The translations under genes were made by a program, and so were the position numbers. Under the pieces are notes generated by a model. It was not told the DNA's origin, searched no databases, and worked only from the letters and a program-made list of their open reading frames with translations. Positions 56,446 to 64,000 of a stretch of DNA of 64,000 nt are shown here, piece by piece. The DNA comes from Clostridium bowmanii (GTDB taxonomy: Bacteria > Bacillota > Clostridia > Clostridiales > Clostridiaceae): contig NZ_JAHLDL010000003.1 in NCBI RefSeq assembly GCF_018861315.1, forward strand, positions 62,001-126,000. Reading direction: 5' to 3'. How positions within the stretch are numbered: the first letter of the stretch is position 1; each line of letters begins with the position of its first letter.

Positions 56446-56836
56446 TTTTTAACCCCCGCACTGCAATAATTGTCTACTTTAAATATTTTTTTAACTTCAA
56501 ATTCCGAAAAATATAGAATATAATTGTTATTTTCCTTTTGTAAGATATAAATTCCTCCTCGTTGTTGTTGTACACTATATGTAATCACAGCAAATCAGAT
56601 ATTAATTTCCTCCAATATATTCTGTTGCCTTAAAAAATTTTACAAGCTTTATATAATTATACACCAACAACATAGGCAATAAGCTCATATAAGGTCAAAA
56701 GATATGAACATCGTTTAAATTTTATAGATTATTATAGAATAAAAAAGAAGAATATAGGTTTTAATAATCTACATTCTTCTTCGTACTTTGTCATTCCCCA
56801 CTTGCCATGTGGTTTCACCTCATCTTAAGGCGGCAC
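56446..56836. other. Intergenic region between alanine symporter and metQ
   Basis: AT-rich. A hairpin-like AAGAATATAGG...CTACATTCTTCTT pair near 56746-56780 may be the metNIQ terminator. A copy of the second repeat family (ACTTGCCATGTGGTTTCACCT) lies at 56799-56819. Confidence 0.5.
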
Positions 56837-57652
56837 CTAAAAAGCAGGAATTATAGCGCCTTTATACTTATCTTCAATAAATTTTTTAACTTCTGGCGAA
56901 TTTAATGCCTTTGATAAGGCTTGTATATAATCCTTGTTTTTATCTTCTTTTCTAACCGCCAGCACATTAGCATAAGGTGAATCTTTTGCTTCAACAGCTA
57001 GTGCATCCTCTAGATTTAATTTAGCTTCTATGGCAAAGTTTGAGTTTATAACCGCTGCATCTACTTCATTTAAAACTCTTGGAAGTTGAGGCGCATCTAT
57101 TTCAGTTATTTTAAGTTTCTTTGGATTTTCTGTAATATCGAGTTTGGAAATAAGCTCTCCGCTCTTTAATTTTAGAAGCCCTGCCTTTTCAAGTACTCTA
57201 AGTGCTCTTGCTCCATTTGTAGCATCGTTTGGAATAGCTATTTCAGCTCCACTTTTTATTTCACTAAGTTTTTTGTATTTACTGGAGTACAGACCCATAG
57301 GTTCAATTTGAACTTTTACAGTATAATCAAGATCTAAATTTCTTTCTTTACTGAATGATTGCAAATATGGTATATGTTGAAAGAAATTTGCATCTAATTG
57401 TCCTTCAGCTAAAGCAGTGTTAGGTGTTACATAATCATTAAATTCTATTATTTCGAGGGCATATCCTTTCTTTGCTAGCAGTGGCTTTACCACCCCTAAT
57501 ATTTCACTATGAGGTACTGGTGAAGCACCGACTTTGATTATTTTTTTCTCAGCAGTTACCTTTGCAGTTGTTGCCACCTCTTTTTTTGCTCCACAGCCAC
57601 TTAATGTTAAAATCACAGCAGTTGTTAATAATATACTTAATATTTTTTTCAT
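56837..57652 (-). CDS. metQ: Methionine ABC transporter substrate-binding lipoprotein
   Basis: 271 residues: lipobox LTLSGC, then KVGASPVPHSEIL, QLDANFFQHIPYL and IPNDATNGARAL typical of MetQ/NlpA. Binds methionine outside the membrane and passes it to MetNI. ATG 57652 with AAGGAGG; the earlier in-frame start at 57676 is not supported. Third gene of metNIQ. Confidence 0.95.
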   Translation of the reverse strand: MKKILSILLTTAVILTLSGCGAKKEVATTAKVTAEKKIIKVGASPVPHSEILGVVKPLLAKKGYALEIIEFNDYVTPNTALAEGQLDANFFQHIPYLQSFSKERNLDLDYTVKVQIEPMGLYSSKYKKLSEIKSGAEIAIPNDATNGARALRVLEKAGLLKLKSGELISKLDITENPKKLKITEIDAPQLPRVLNEVDAAVINSNFAIEAKLNLEDALAVEAKDSPYANVLAVRKEDKNKDYIQALSKALNSPEVKKFIEDKYKGAIIPAF

Positions 57653-57678
57653 TTTAATTTCCTCCTTAATTTTCAAAT

Positions 57679-58323
57679 CTATTTAATCATTTTTCTGTAC
57701 AATAAATTTCCTGAGGCTTGAATTATTTGAACCACTGCAATTAATATAATTACTGTGTATATCATGATATCTGTTTTAAATCTATAATACCCATATTTTA
57801 CAGCCACATCTCCAAGGCCTCCTCCGCCTACGGTGCCAGCCATAGCTGAGTAACCTATAATATTTATTACAGTTAGTGTAACTCCAAGAACTATAGAGGG
57901 CATTGCCTCTTTTAACATAACCCCAAATATAATTTGATGAGTTTTGGCGCCAACAGATTTAGCCGCTTCAATGATACCGTAATCCACTTCAAGTAATGCG
58001 GATTCTATTATTCTTGCAGCAAAAGGAGCTGCTCCAAAAGTTAATGGAACTATAGCTGCGTTAGTACCTATGGTTGTCCCAGCAATAAACTTTGTTAAAG
58101 GGAATATAGAAATCATTAATATAATAAATGGAAAAGACCTAAGTACATTTATTACAAAATTTAAAGTTTTGTAAATTATAACATTTGGCCATAGTCCTTT
58201 AGGGCTACTTATAACAAGTCCCACTGCTGATATAAATCCTAAAATTAATGTAAAAATCGTGGATACTGCTACCATATATACAGTGTCTATTAGTGCTGGC
58301 ATTAAAACATCTTTAAATATCAT
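57679..58323 (-). CDS. metI: Methionine ABC transporter permease
   Basis: 214 residues, five membrane helices, with the EAA loop IIEAAKSVGAKTHQIIFGV that contacts MetN. Middle gene of metNIQ. ATG 58323 with GAGGGGG. Confidence 0.95.
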   Translation of the reverse strand: MIFKDVLMPALIDTVYMVAVSTIFTLILGFISAVGLVISSPKGLWPNVIIYKTLNFVINVLRSFPFIILMISIFPLTKFIAGTTIGTNAAIVPLTFGAAPFAARIIESALLEVDYGIIEAAKSVGAKTHQIIFGVMLKEAMPSIVLGVTLTVINIIGYSAMAGTVGGGGLGDVAVKYGYYRFKTDIMIYTVIILIAVVQIIQASGNLLYRKMIK

Positions 58324-58372
58324 TTATAAGACCCCCTCATATTCCTTATTAGCACTTAATAGTTATCAAGTA

Positions 58373-59365
58373 TTAAGCCCCTTTATATTGCTCATGCTTA
58401 ACTAAATAATCAATGACCTCCCAATCTATAGATTTTTCATTTAAATAGTTTAATATTTTCCCCTTATTTTCTTCACTTGCATTTATTATTAGACTGCCCA
58501 TTACGTTATCTCTGAATTTTTCAAGCCTCCCCCAGACTATTGAAAAATCAATATTTAACTCCCTGGCTATAGAAGTTATTATGCAACTTTGGCTAATTTC
58601 TTTAGGAAAAAATATCTTAATATTATAGCCCGTGCTAGGTAATAATTCTTCCTCACCAATAAGTGTTTTCATTTCTTTCGTTGGCCTAACAAACAATTCA
58701 TCAGTAATTCCACTGCTTTTGATCTCTCCCCCTTCTAAAAGAATAAATTTATTGCAAATCTCTTTTATCACCTCCATTTGATGAGTAACTACAATAATTG
58801 TTATATTGAATTTTTTATTAATATCTTTTAGAAGCTCCAATATGGATTTTGTGGTTTTAGGGTCTAGCGCCGAGGTAGCTTCATCACAAAGCAATATTTT
58901 CGGGTTAAGTGCCAATGCTCTAGCGATTCCAACTCTTTGCTTTTGACCTCCACTTAGTTCTTGTACATTGCTATTTACTTTATCATTAAGTCCTACTAAA
59001 TCTATTAAGCCATCCACTCTTTTTTTAATAAAATTTTTATCATTTCCCCATACTTCTAGTGGAAATGATATATTTTCAAAAACATTTTTTCTATTAATTA
59101 GATTAAAGCTTTGAAATATAATGCCCACATTTTTTCTGAATTCTCGAAGTTCTTTGGAACTCAGCTGCTTTACTTCTTTTCCCATTATATTAATGGTGCC
59201 TGTATCATAGGATTCAAGGCCGTTAAAACATCTAAGCAAAGTAGATTTACCAGCACCACTATGACCTATAACACCGTAAATATCACCTTCATTCACTGTA
59301 AAAGAGACACCATTTAATACCTTCTCCCCTGAAAAACTTTTACTTACGTCACAAACCTTAATCAT
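58373..59365 (-). CDS. metN: Methionine ABC transporter ATP-binding protein
   Basis: 330 residues: Walker A GHSGAGKSTLL, Q-loop IFQSFNLI, signature ELSGGQKQRVGIARAL, Walker B ILLCDEATSALD, H-loop VTHQME, and a C-terminal NIL regulatory domain (about 250-325). Drives methionine import. First gene behind two SAM riboswitches. ATG 59365 with AAAGGAG. Confidence 0.96.
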   Translation of the reverse strand: MIKVCDVSKSFSGEKVLNGVSFTVNEGDIYGVIGHSGAGKSTLLRCFNGLESYDTGTINIMGKEVKQLSSKELREFRKNVGIIFQSFNLINRKNVFENISFPLEVWGNDKNFIKKRVDGLIDLVGLNDKVNSNVQELSGGQKQRVGIARALALNPKILLCDEATSALDPKTTKSILELLKDINKKFNITIIVVTHQMEVIKEICNKFILLEGGEIKSSGITDELFVRPTKEMKTLIGEEELLPSTGYNIKIFFPKEISQSCIITSIARELNIDFSIVWGRLEKFRDNVMGSLIINASEENKGKILNYLNEKSIDWEVIDYLVKHEQYKGA

Positions 59366-59439
59366 AATATCCCTTCTCCTTTTATAATTTATAACTTGTG
59401 CTACAACTCAAACGTTACCCTTAACAATCTTTTGCCTAA

Positions 59440-59595
59440 AAAAAAATAGAACCCAAGAATAAACTTGAGCTCTATCGCCAAACTTATTCTTATCTCGCAG
59501 CATTGCTGCAGGATTTAACACCATGTATCATAAATATGATACTGGTTGTCGGGTTTCATAGGGCCAGTCCCTCCACCTCTCTTGATAAGAGAATA
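59440..59595 (-). ncRNA. SAM-I riboswitch (S-box), proximal copy, with terminator
   Basis: Minus strand 59595-59486 has the S-box core: CTTATCAAGAGAGGTGGAGG, GACTGGCCC, TATGAAACCC, GGCAACC-like and GGTG..AAATCCTGC, closed by a P1 stem (CTTATC/GATAAG). A terminator with nine Ts follows at 59474-59440. High SAM should stop transcription before metN. Confidence 0.93.
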
Positions 59596-59692
59596 TTCAA
59601 TTTTACTTTAAGTTTATCTAAAATCATCAATTACATAAATATTCATCATCTTCCAAGTTGCAATATTCACAACTTCATAAATACATTTAAAA

Positions 59693-59874
59693 ACAAAAAA
59701 CCTCTTCCATCAAAATATAATGATGAAAGAGGTATAAATATTCAAAGGCACCTCTCTCATCTTCCGCCAAGTTCTAAGGAACTTAGCGCAGGAATTAGCA
59801 CCTTTTCAGACTAATGAAATCTGACGGTTGCCGAGGTGTCATAGGGCCAGTCCCTCTACCTCTCTTGATGAGAA
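59693..59874 (-). ncRNA. SAM-I riboswitch (S-box), distal copy, with terminator
   Basis: Minus strand 59874-59755: CTCATCAAGAGAGGTAGAGG, GACTGGCCC, CTCGGCAACC, GGTGCTAATTCCTGC, P1 closed by GATGAGA. Its own terminator (ACCTCTTTCATCA/TGATGGAAGAGGT then TTTTTTG) is at 59733-59693. So two full S-boxes are arranged in series. Confidence 0.93.
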
Positions 59875-60082
59875 CTAATTGATTTATTAAATTAAGATTC
59901 ATATTATCACTATATAGATTAAATGTAAAGTGTTTTTTATTATATAGGAAACAACTTGAGGAAAACAATGGGACATTTGGAGCATTTGTGATATTGATAA
60001 ATCGTGGACTTTCTCTTCCATTCTTTTCTCTCCTTTTGCTTATTTTATAAGTTACCATTTGCTATATGGACAGCGCCTGATT

Positions 60083-60117
60083 GTCCAACTTGCCAATTTC
60101 CACGTGGGTGTCACCTT
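60083..60117. repeat. Second dispersed repeat family, further copy
   Basis: CCAACTTGCCAATTTCCACG then TGGGTGTCACCTT, close to the copy near 54817-54849. Lies between the GNAT gene and the metN leader. Confidence 0.5.
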
Positions 60118-60129
60118 CTTTTGCCTTCT

Positions 60130-60630
60130 TTAATTTATACCTACTATGGTGCTTCTACGTTCCATTAAAACTATATCTAGCCAATTTTCATTATTCATTT
60201 TACCAACCTTTTCTCTAATACCAACTTCTCTAAATCCACACTTTTTATGCAAGGCTATGCTTGAAACATTCGATTTAATAATTCCAGACTGCAAAGTCCA
60301 AAAGCCATTTTTTTCTGATACTTTAATTAAATCACTTATAATAGCCTTTCCTACTCCCTTTCCCTTATATCTTTCACCAATATATATACTTACTTCTGCT
60401 ACCCCCTCATAAACACGTCTACTTGAGGTTGGACTAAGAACTGCCCACCCCAATATATTATCACCACATCGAGCAACTAATCTACATGAACTTATGTGGC
60501 TATTATTCCAGTTTTCATATGTAGGTACTTCGCTTTGAAATGTCGCTATTCCCGTCTGAATACCTTCCAAATAGATATTTGCTACCTGATTCCAGTCTAA
60601 ATCCATCATTTCTTCAATTTTATATTCCAT
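60130..60630 (-). CDS. GNAT N-acetyltransferase (phosphinothricin acetyltransferase-like)
   Basis: 166 residues: EVSIYIGERYKGKGVGKAIISDLI is the acetyl-CoA loop (RxxGxG-type), preceded by GIATFQSEVPTYENW and followed by SGIIKSNVSSIALHKKCGFREVG, as in the Pat group. Substrate unknown. ATG 60630 follows AGGGGGAG; an earlier start at 60690 is unsupported. Confidence 0.87.
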   Translation of the reverse strand: MEYKIEEMMDLDWNQVANIYLEGIQTGIATFQSEVPTYENWNNSHISSCRLVARCGDNILGWAVLSPTSSRRVYEGVAEVSIYIGERYKGKGVGKAIISDLIKVSEKNGFWTLQSGIIKSNVSSIALHKKCGFREVGIREKVGKMNNENWLDIVLMERRSTIVGIN

Positions 60631-60933
60631 TTTTTCTCCCCCTAATGGTACTGATTTTCCCGGATTAAATTTGTTAGCAGTTTCAAGCATGCCAGAACCT
60701 ACAATATATGTTCATTCAGCATACCGTTAAAAATATTTTATTTTCTCTATATTATTAGTCCTTATTATATATAAATATATATAATAAGACATATTTCGTC
60801 AAAATACCTGTTAAGTAAACGTTACAATATGCTATAATATCATTTATGGACAATTACAGTTATACGAGTTGTCTATTATTATTATATTTTATCACGTTTT
60901 TTCTAATAAAAACCACTTTTTAAGGAGATGTCT
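60631..60933. other. Divergent AT-rich intergenic region
   Basis: Promoters of the GNAT and L,D-transpeptidase genes must lie here. An ATATATAAATATATATAA-type run sits near 60767-60785. Nothing else seen. Confidence 0.45.
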
Positions 60934-61929
60934 ATGAAATTATCTAGAAGAGTATATATAATTTTTTTTATGTTTATATTAGTTGCCACAATTGCCATTG
61001 TGACATTTGTTAAATCGAATTCCACTGTTGCGAAAAATCAGCTTCAAAATGCTACTATAGTTTCAGTTAATAAAGATACTAAACAACTTGACGAGCAGCA
61101 TAGACTAGAGAAACAACAAAAATTGGAGGATCAAAAAAAGTTGGAAGATCAAAAAAAATTAGAAGTTCATAAAAAACTTGAAGCACATAAAAAACTTGAA
61201 GCACAAGCTGAACAGAAAAAACAAAAAGAGGCAAAAAAACAAGAAGTTTCTTCTAGAAATGAGACAAGCTCTAGTAATAAAGACAAGTTAGCAGTTACCC
61301 CTGCAGAACCTAAACCAAAATCCGAATTATTGATAGACAGGATAAATGGAAAAGGAAATGCAAAGCAAGCTATAGTTGTTACTACTAACGATTTTGGCAC
61401 TGTAAATGCTACCATTACAACATTTGAAAATGTTAATGGAGCTTGGAAACAAGTTGACACTTATGATGGCAATATAGGCAGAACAGGTTTTGCTTATGCT
61501 AAATCAGAAGGTGATGGACATTCACCAATAGGTATTTTTTCATTGGGTACTACCTTTGGTAAAAATTCAAATCCTGGTACTTCAATGGACTATAAGCAAT
61601 CTACCTCTAATGATTTTTGGGTAGATGATGTTAATTCGCCATTGTACAATACTTGGCAACAAGGGCCTATTAATGGCAGATGGAATTCTGCTGAAAAGAT
61701 GTATATCCCCCAGTATAATTATGGTTTTGTAATAAACTATAATACTTCTGAGAGAGTACCATCAAAAGGTTCAGCTATATTCTTTCATGTATGGTCTGGT
61801 GAAGGCAGTGGAACTGCAGGCTGCACTGCAGCAGCTCAAGAAAATGTAATACGTACCTTAAAATGGTTAAATCCATCTAAAAATCCTATAATAATTGAAG
61901 GACCAATGTCTGAAGTACAAAAGATGTAG
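60934..61929 (+). CDS. L,D-transpeptidase (YkuD) with repetitive coiled-coil stalk
   Basis: 331 residues: membrane anchor (about 8-27), a Lys/Glu/Gln-rich coil (about 52-105) built of six-residue units KLEDQK, KLEDQK, KLEVHK, KLEAHK, KLEAQ, then a YkuD domain. The catalytic region reads FFHVWSGEGSGTAGCTAA with the cysteine in AGCTA. It should crosslink peptidoglycan 3-3 or attach proteins to it. ATG 60934 lies six bases after AAGGAG. Not in an operon. Confidence 0.87.
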   Translation: MKLSRRVYIIFFMFILVATIAIVTFVKSNSTVAKNQLQNATIVSVNKDTKQLDEQHRLEKQQKLEDQKKLEDQKKLEVHKKLEAHKKLEAQAEQKKQKEAKKQEVSSRNETSSSNKDKLAVTPAEPKPKSELLIDRINGKGNAKQAIVVTTNDFGTVNATITTFENVNGAWKQVDTYDGNIGRTGFAYAKSEGDGHSPIGIFSLGTTFGKNSNPGTSMDYKQSTSNDFWVDDVNSPLYNTWQQGPINGRWNSAEKMYIPQYNYGFVINYNTSERVPSKGSAIFFHVWSGEGSGTAGCTAAAQENVIRTLKWLNPSKNPIIIEGPMSEVQKM

Positions 61930-61975
61930 TTAATTATGTAAAAATTGCACAATGGTTTTAAAATTTAAAAAAGAA

Positions 61976-62012
61976 GGGTCTCAAAATGATTAATTAAATC
62001 ATTTTGAGACCC
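61976..62012. terminator. Bidirectional terminator
   Basis: GGGTCTCAAAATGATT and AATCATTTTGAGACCC pair perfectly over 16 bases. A-run before it; T-run weak. Confidence 0.8.
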
Positions 62013-62013
62013 A

Positions 62014-62123
62014 AATAATTCAGCCAGTAATAACTTACCAATACCAGTTTGGCGAAATTCACGTACTACATACATTCCCCATATGTTAGCTTTATAGTAT
62101 CTTTCCTTGTAAAAATAAGTATA
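62014..62123 (-). pseudogene. GNAT acetyltransferase remnant
   Basis: Minus-strand frame YKANIWGMYVVREFRQTGIG then KLLLAEL matches the central acetyl-CoA motif of GNAT enzymes. There is no start, and the frame runs into the hairpin at 61976-62012. Only about 35 codons remain. Confidence 0.6.
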
Positions 62124-62199
62124 TTATTAATTAAAAAGGAATGATTGTTTCAAAATTAAAACATTAATAATTGATTTGTTGTGGTTTAACTAATATAGT

Positions 62200-62805
62200 C
62201 TAATCCAAATGTGAAATATCAGCCTCTAAGATGATTTCAATTTTCTTATCTCCAACTTCGAGTACTGTTAAACATGTATCATACATAAAGGGGTTACACC
62301 AAAAATCTTCAATAGAATAATCTTTAATTATTGAATACATTGCCTTTATTACAGCTGTATGAGTTACTATTAAGATGTTTTCACCAGTACAATTATTTAT
62401 AATATCATATAAAACCTTTTTTACCCTGTGAATTAATTCATTGAAGCTTTCTCCATCTATAGATTCATACAAGTGAGGCTTTTTCCAAAAATTAAATTGC
62501 TGGGTGGGATATAATTCTTGTACTTTTTCATTATCCATGCCTTCCCATATACCAAATCCCATTTCTTTTAAATCTTCAACTTTAATTATTTCCGTATTTT
62601 TATTCCCTCTAATGTATTTTGCTGTATCATAAGCTCGACCCAGTGGACTGCTATAAATATAATCAAAGTCTATATCTTGCAAACTCTCACCTAGCTTTTT
62701 AGCATTATCAATGCCTGTTTGAGTTAAACTAGAATCTTGCCAACCCTGCATTCTGCCTTCATTATTCCACTGTGTTGCTCCATGTCTTGTTATGTATATC
62801 TTCAA
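62200..62805 (-). CDS. Histidine phosphatase (phosphoglycerate mutase-like)
   Basis: 201 residues with ITRHGATQWNNEGRMQGW (catalytic RHG), SSPLGRAYDTA, and LIVTHTAVIKA (second His). Cytosolic phosphatase of the GpmB/CobC group; substrate unknown. TTG 62805 with a GGGGATGG box. Confidence 0.9.
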   Translation of the reverse strand: MKIYITRHGATQWNNEGRMQGWQDSSLTQTGIDNAKKLGESLQDIDFDYIYSSPLGRAYDTAKYIRGNKNTEIIKVEDLKEMGFGIWEGMDNEKVQELYPTQQFNFWKKPHLYESIDGESFNELIHRVKKVLYDIINNCTGENILIVTHTAVIKAMYSIIKDYSIEDFWCNPFMYDTCLTVLEVGDKKIEIILEADISHLD

Positions 62806-62856
62806 TTTTCATCCATCCCCTGACTCTTATAAAATAATATTGAATTCTAATAATTA

Positions 62857-63381
62857 TTATATATTGTTGTTGCTTAAAAGACATTCTGCACGCTTTAAAA
62901 ACAGTAAATCTCTTATCTGAATGAATTTGCCCAGATAATTATCTGGTGTATCATTTTCAAGAATAGAAATAGCTTTCTTGAGTGAAACCCATTTTAATTT
63001 AAACCCACTATTTATTTCCTCATCTGTAAATGATGGCTCTTTAATAGCTCCTTTTACTTCAGAATAATAGCAGTAGGATATTTGTAATAATTTATGCTTA
63101 TTTCTATATTCTATTATTGTACCAATTTCACCCATCACATTAATATTAACTCCTGCTTCTTCCATAATCTCGCGATTTAAAGCGGTTTCTATATCCTCGC
63201 CTGCTTCAAAGCCACCGCCTGGGAGCTTGTGATAGTTATTTTTTGATACAAATAATAATGCTATCTCCTGTGAATCATTTAGTACAATTGATCTTGATGC
63301 CTTCCTTAGCTTATATTTAATATCTGTATATTCATAATTATAACCAATATCTTTTTCATATATTTCTTTTATTAAATCCAT
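62857..63381 (-). CDS. NUDIX hydrolase
   Basis: 174 residues with a complete Nudix box: GGGFEAGEDIETALNREIME followed by EAGV. Hydrolyses a nucleoside-diphosphate-linked compound, identity unknown. ATG 63381 after GGGGG. It lies 51 bases upstream of the histidine phosphatase, so the two may be co-transcribed. Confidence 0.9.
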   Translation of the reverse strand: MDLIKEIYEKDIGYNYEYTDIKYKLRKASRSIVLNDSQEIALLFVSKNNYHKLPGGGFEAGEDIETALNREIMEEAGVNINVMGEIGTIIEYRNKHKLLQISYCYYSEVKGAIKEPSFTDEEINSGFKLKWVSLKKAISILENDTPDNYLGKFIQIRDLLFLKRAECLLSNNNI

Positions 63382-63611
63382 TATATTTTGCCCCCTATTC
63401 CAATTTGTTTTATTTATATACTCAACAAATGTTTTATCAATTAGTAATTTTCATGCTTTATATTCCTTATTCTAGCACACTTTGTGTTACAAATATATGT
63501 CTAAAGGATTTTCTTACGTTGAGTCTTTAGTTTCAACCCTTGTAGGGGCATTGTGCTTCTATGCTTCGAGGCTATTTCTATTAATTCTACTAATAATTAT
63601 TCCTTACATAT

Positions 63612-63647
63612 AACAAATACTCGGTTAAAAATAACCAAGTATTTGTT
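63612..63647. terminator. Terminator hairpin
   Basis: AACAAATACTCGGTTA pairs with TAACCAAGTATTTGTT (one mismatch) around a 4-base A loop. It directly follows the stop of the minus-strand gene at 63649. The region 63382-63611 holds nothing else I can support. Confidence 0.7.
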
Positions 63648-63648
63648 A

Positions 63649-64000
63649 CTAGAACTTATTAGAAATTTCTGTAATAAACTTCCTTGCTTCTCTTCTATTT
63701 TTAAACATTATTATTTGTTTGCCCTTATTTTTTTGTAGTCTATTAATGTTTACCTGTCCTGATTTTTTAGGGAAGTTCCAAATATATTTCATAAATTCAA
63801 AATCGAATTTTTCAGGACAACCTTCTGGCATATCTGGTCTTACTTTGCCTATATTTGTTATAACCCTTTTGAAATAACTCTGCAAACATACTGCTCTACT
63901 TAATTTAAAACAAATCACTGTATCCGCTTTTTCAAGACGAATATCCATAGTACCACCATAATTACCATCTACTATCCACTCAGATCCTGATAAAAAACCC
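63649..64000 (-). CDS. Topology-modulation/FlaR-like P-loop kinase (partial, 5' end outside window)
   Basis: The frame runs off the right edge: GSEWIVDGNYGGTMDIRLEK then ADTVICFKLSR, GKVRPDMPEGCPEKFD and FEFMKYIWNFP, matching adenylate-kinase-like topology modulation proteins. The N-terminal P-loop lies outside the window. An ATG at 63948 is internal, not the true start. Function in the cell is not established. Confidence 0.82.
   Translation of the reverse strand, partial: GFLSGSEWIVDGNYGGTMDIRLEKADTVICFKLSRAVCLQSYFKRVITNIGKVRPDMPEGCPEKFDFEFMKYIWNFPKKSGQVNINRLQKNKGKQIIMFKNRREARKFITEISNKF

Noticed and set aside
59503-60058. Protein-coding frames across the metN leader on either strand
   Set aside because: They overlap both SAM-I riboswitches and encode no recognisable protein.

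Overview
The window looks like chromosomal DNA of a low-GC anaerobic clostridium, probably Clostridium sensu stricto. The support is AT-rich intergenic DNA, strong GGAGG-type ribosome binding sites with many GTG and TTG starts, a T-box leader on thrS, SAM-I riboswitches, rubrerythrin, AddB, ECF and glycyl-radical genes. The species is not determined. I saw no rRNA, tRNA, CRISPR array or prophage.

Layout: 0-6.5 kb holds addB (cut by the left edge), a chemoreceptor and a phosphohexomutase. 6.6-14.8 kb is a repeat-rich zone around a REP-associated tyrosine transposase (RAYT) at 11.36-12.27 kb. Nine copies of a GGGGACGGTTAACAA-type repeat lie here and nowhere else in the window. The zone also holds a broken feoB, a doubly broken HMA/SafE metal gene and a two-component system. 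14.8-23.7 kb carries a DUF1450 gene with a probable ATT start, a c-di-GMP enzyme, two coiled-coil envelope proteins, T-box-thrS and glnS. 23.9-27.3 kb is decayed: corrinoid-methyltransferase remnants and a broken sodium symporter. 27.3-30.2 kb has a CD3324-type gene, rsgA and two small enzymes. 30.4-35.9 kb is a rearranged sugar or glycyl-radical locus (DeoR regulator, HAD phosphatase, split and inverted glycyl radical enzyme, truncated fructose-6-phosphate aldolase, HPr remnant). 36-45.4 kb has an MFS transporter, an EAL-HDOD protein, two near-identical RNase J genes and a NlpC/P60 hydrolase. 45.8-51.8 kb is an arsenic/thiol cluster: two ArsR, ArsP, thioredoxins, CcdA, ArsC and a decayed ACR3-ArsA chimera. 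52.3-53.9 kb is an ECF transporter with only a CbiM stub. 54-60 kb has rubrerythrin, an alanine symporter and metNIQ behind two complete tandem SAM-I riboswitches. 60-64 kb has small enzymes and an L,D-transpeptidase, ending in a gene cut by the right edge.

The most striking themes are: (1) a RAYT with its own local repeat family, one copy of which forms the new 3' end of a truncated gene; (2) more than ten broken genes in 64 kb, mostly from internal deletions, with frameshifts at A-runs in several; (3) an RNase J duplication with a long structured non-coding stretch in front of one copy; (4) tandem SAM riboswitches. All functional calls come from reading motifs by eye. No database search was run.
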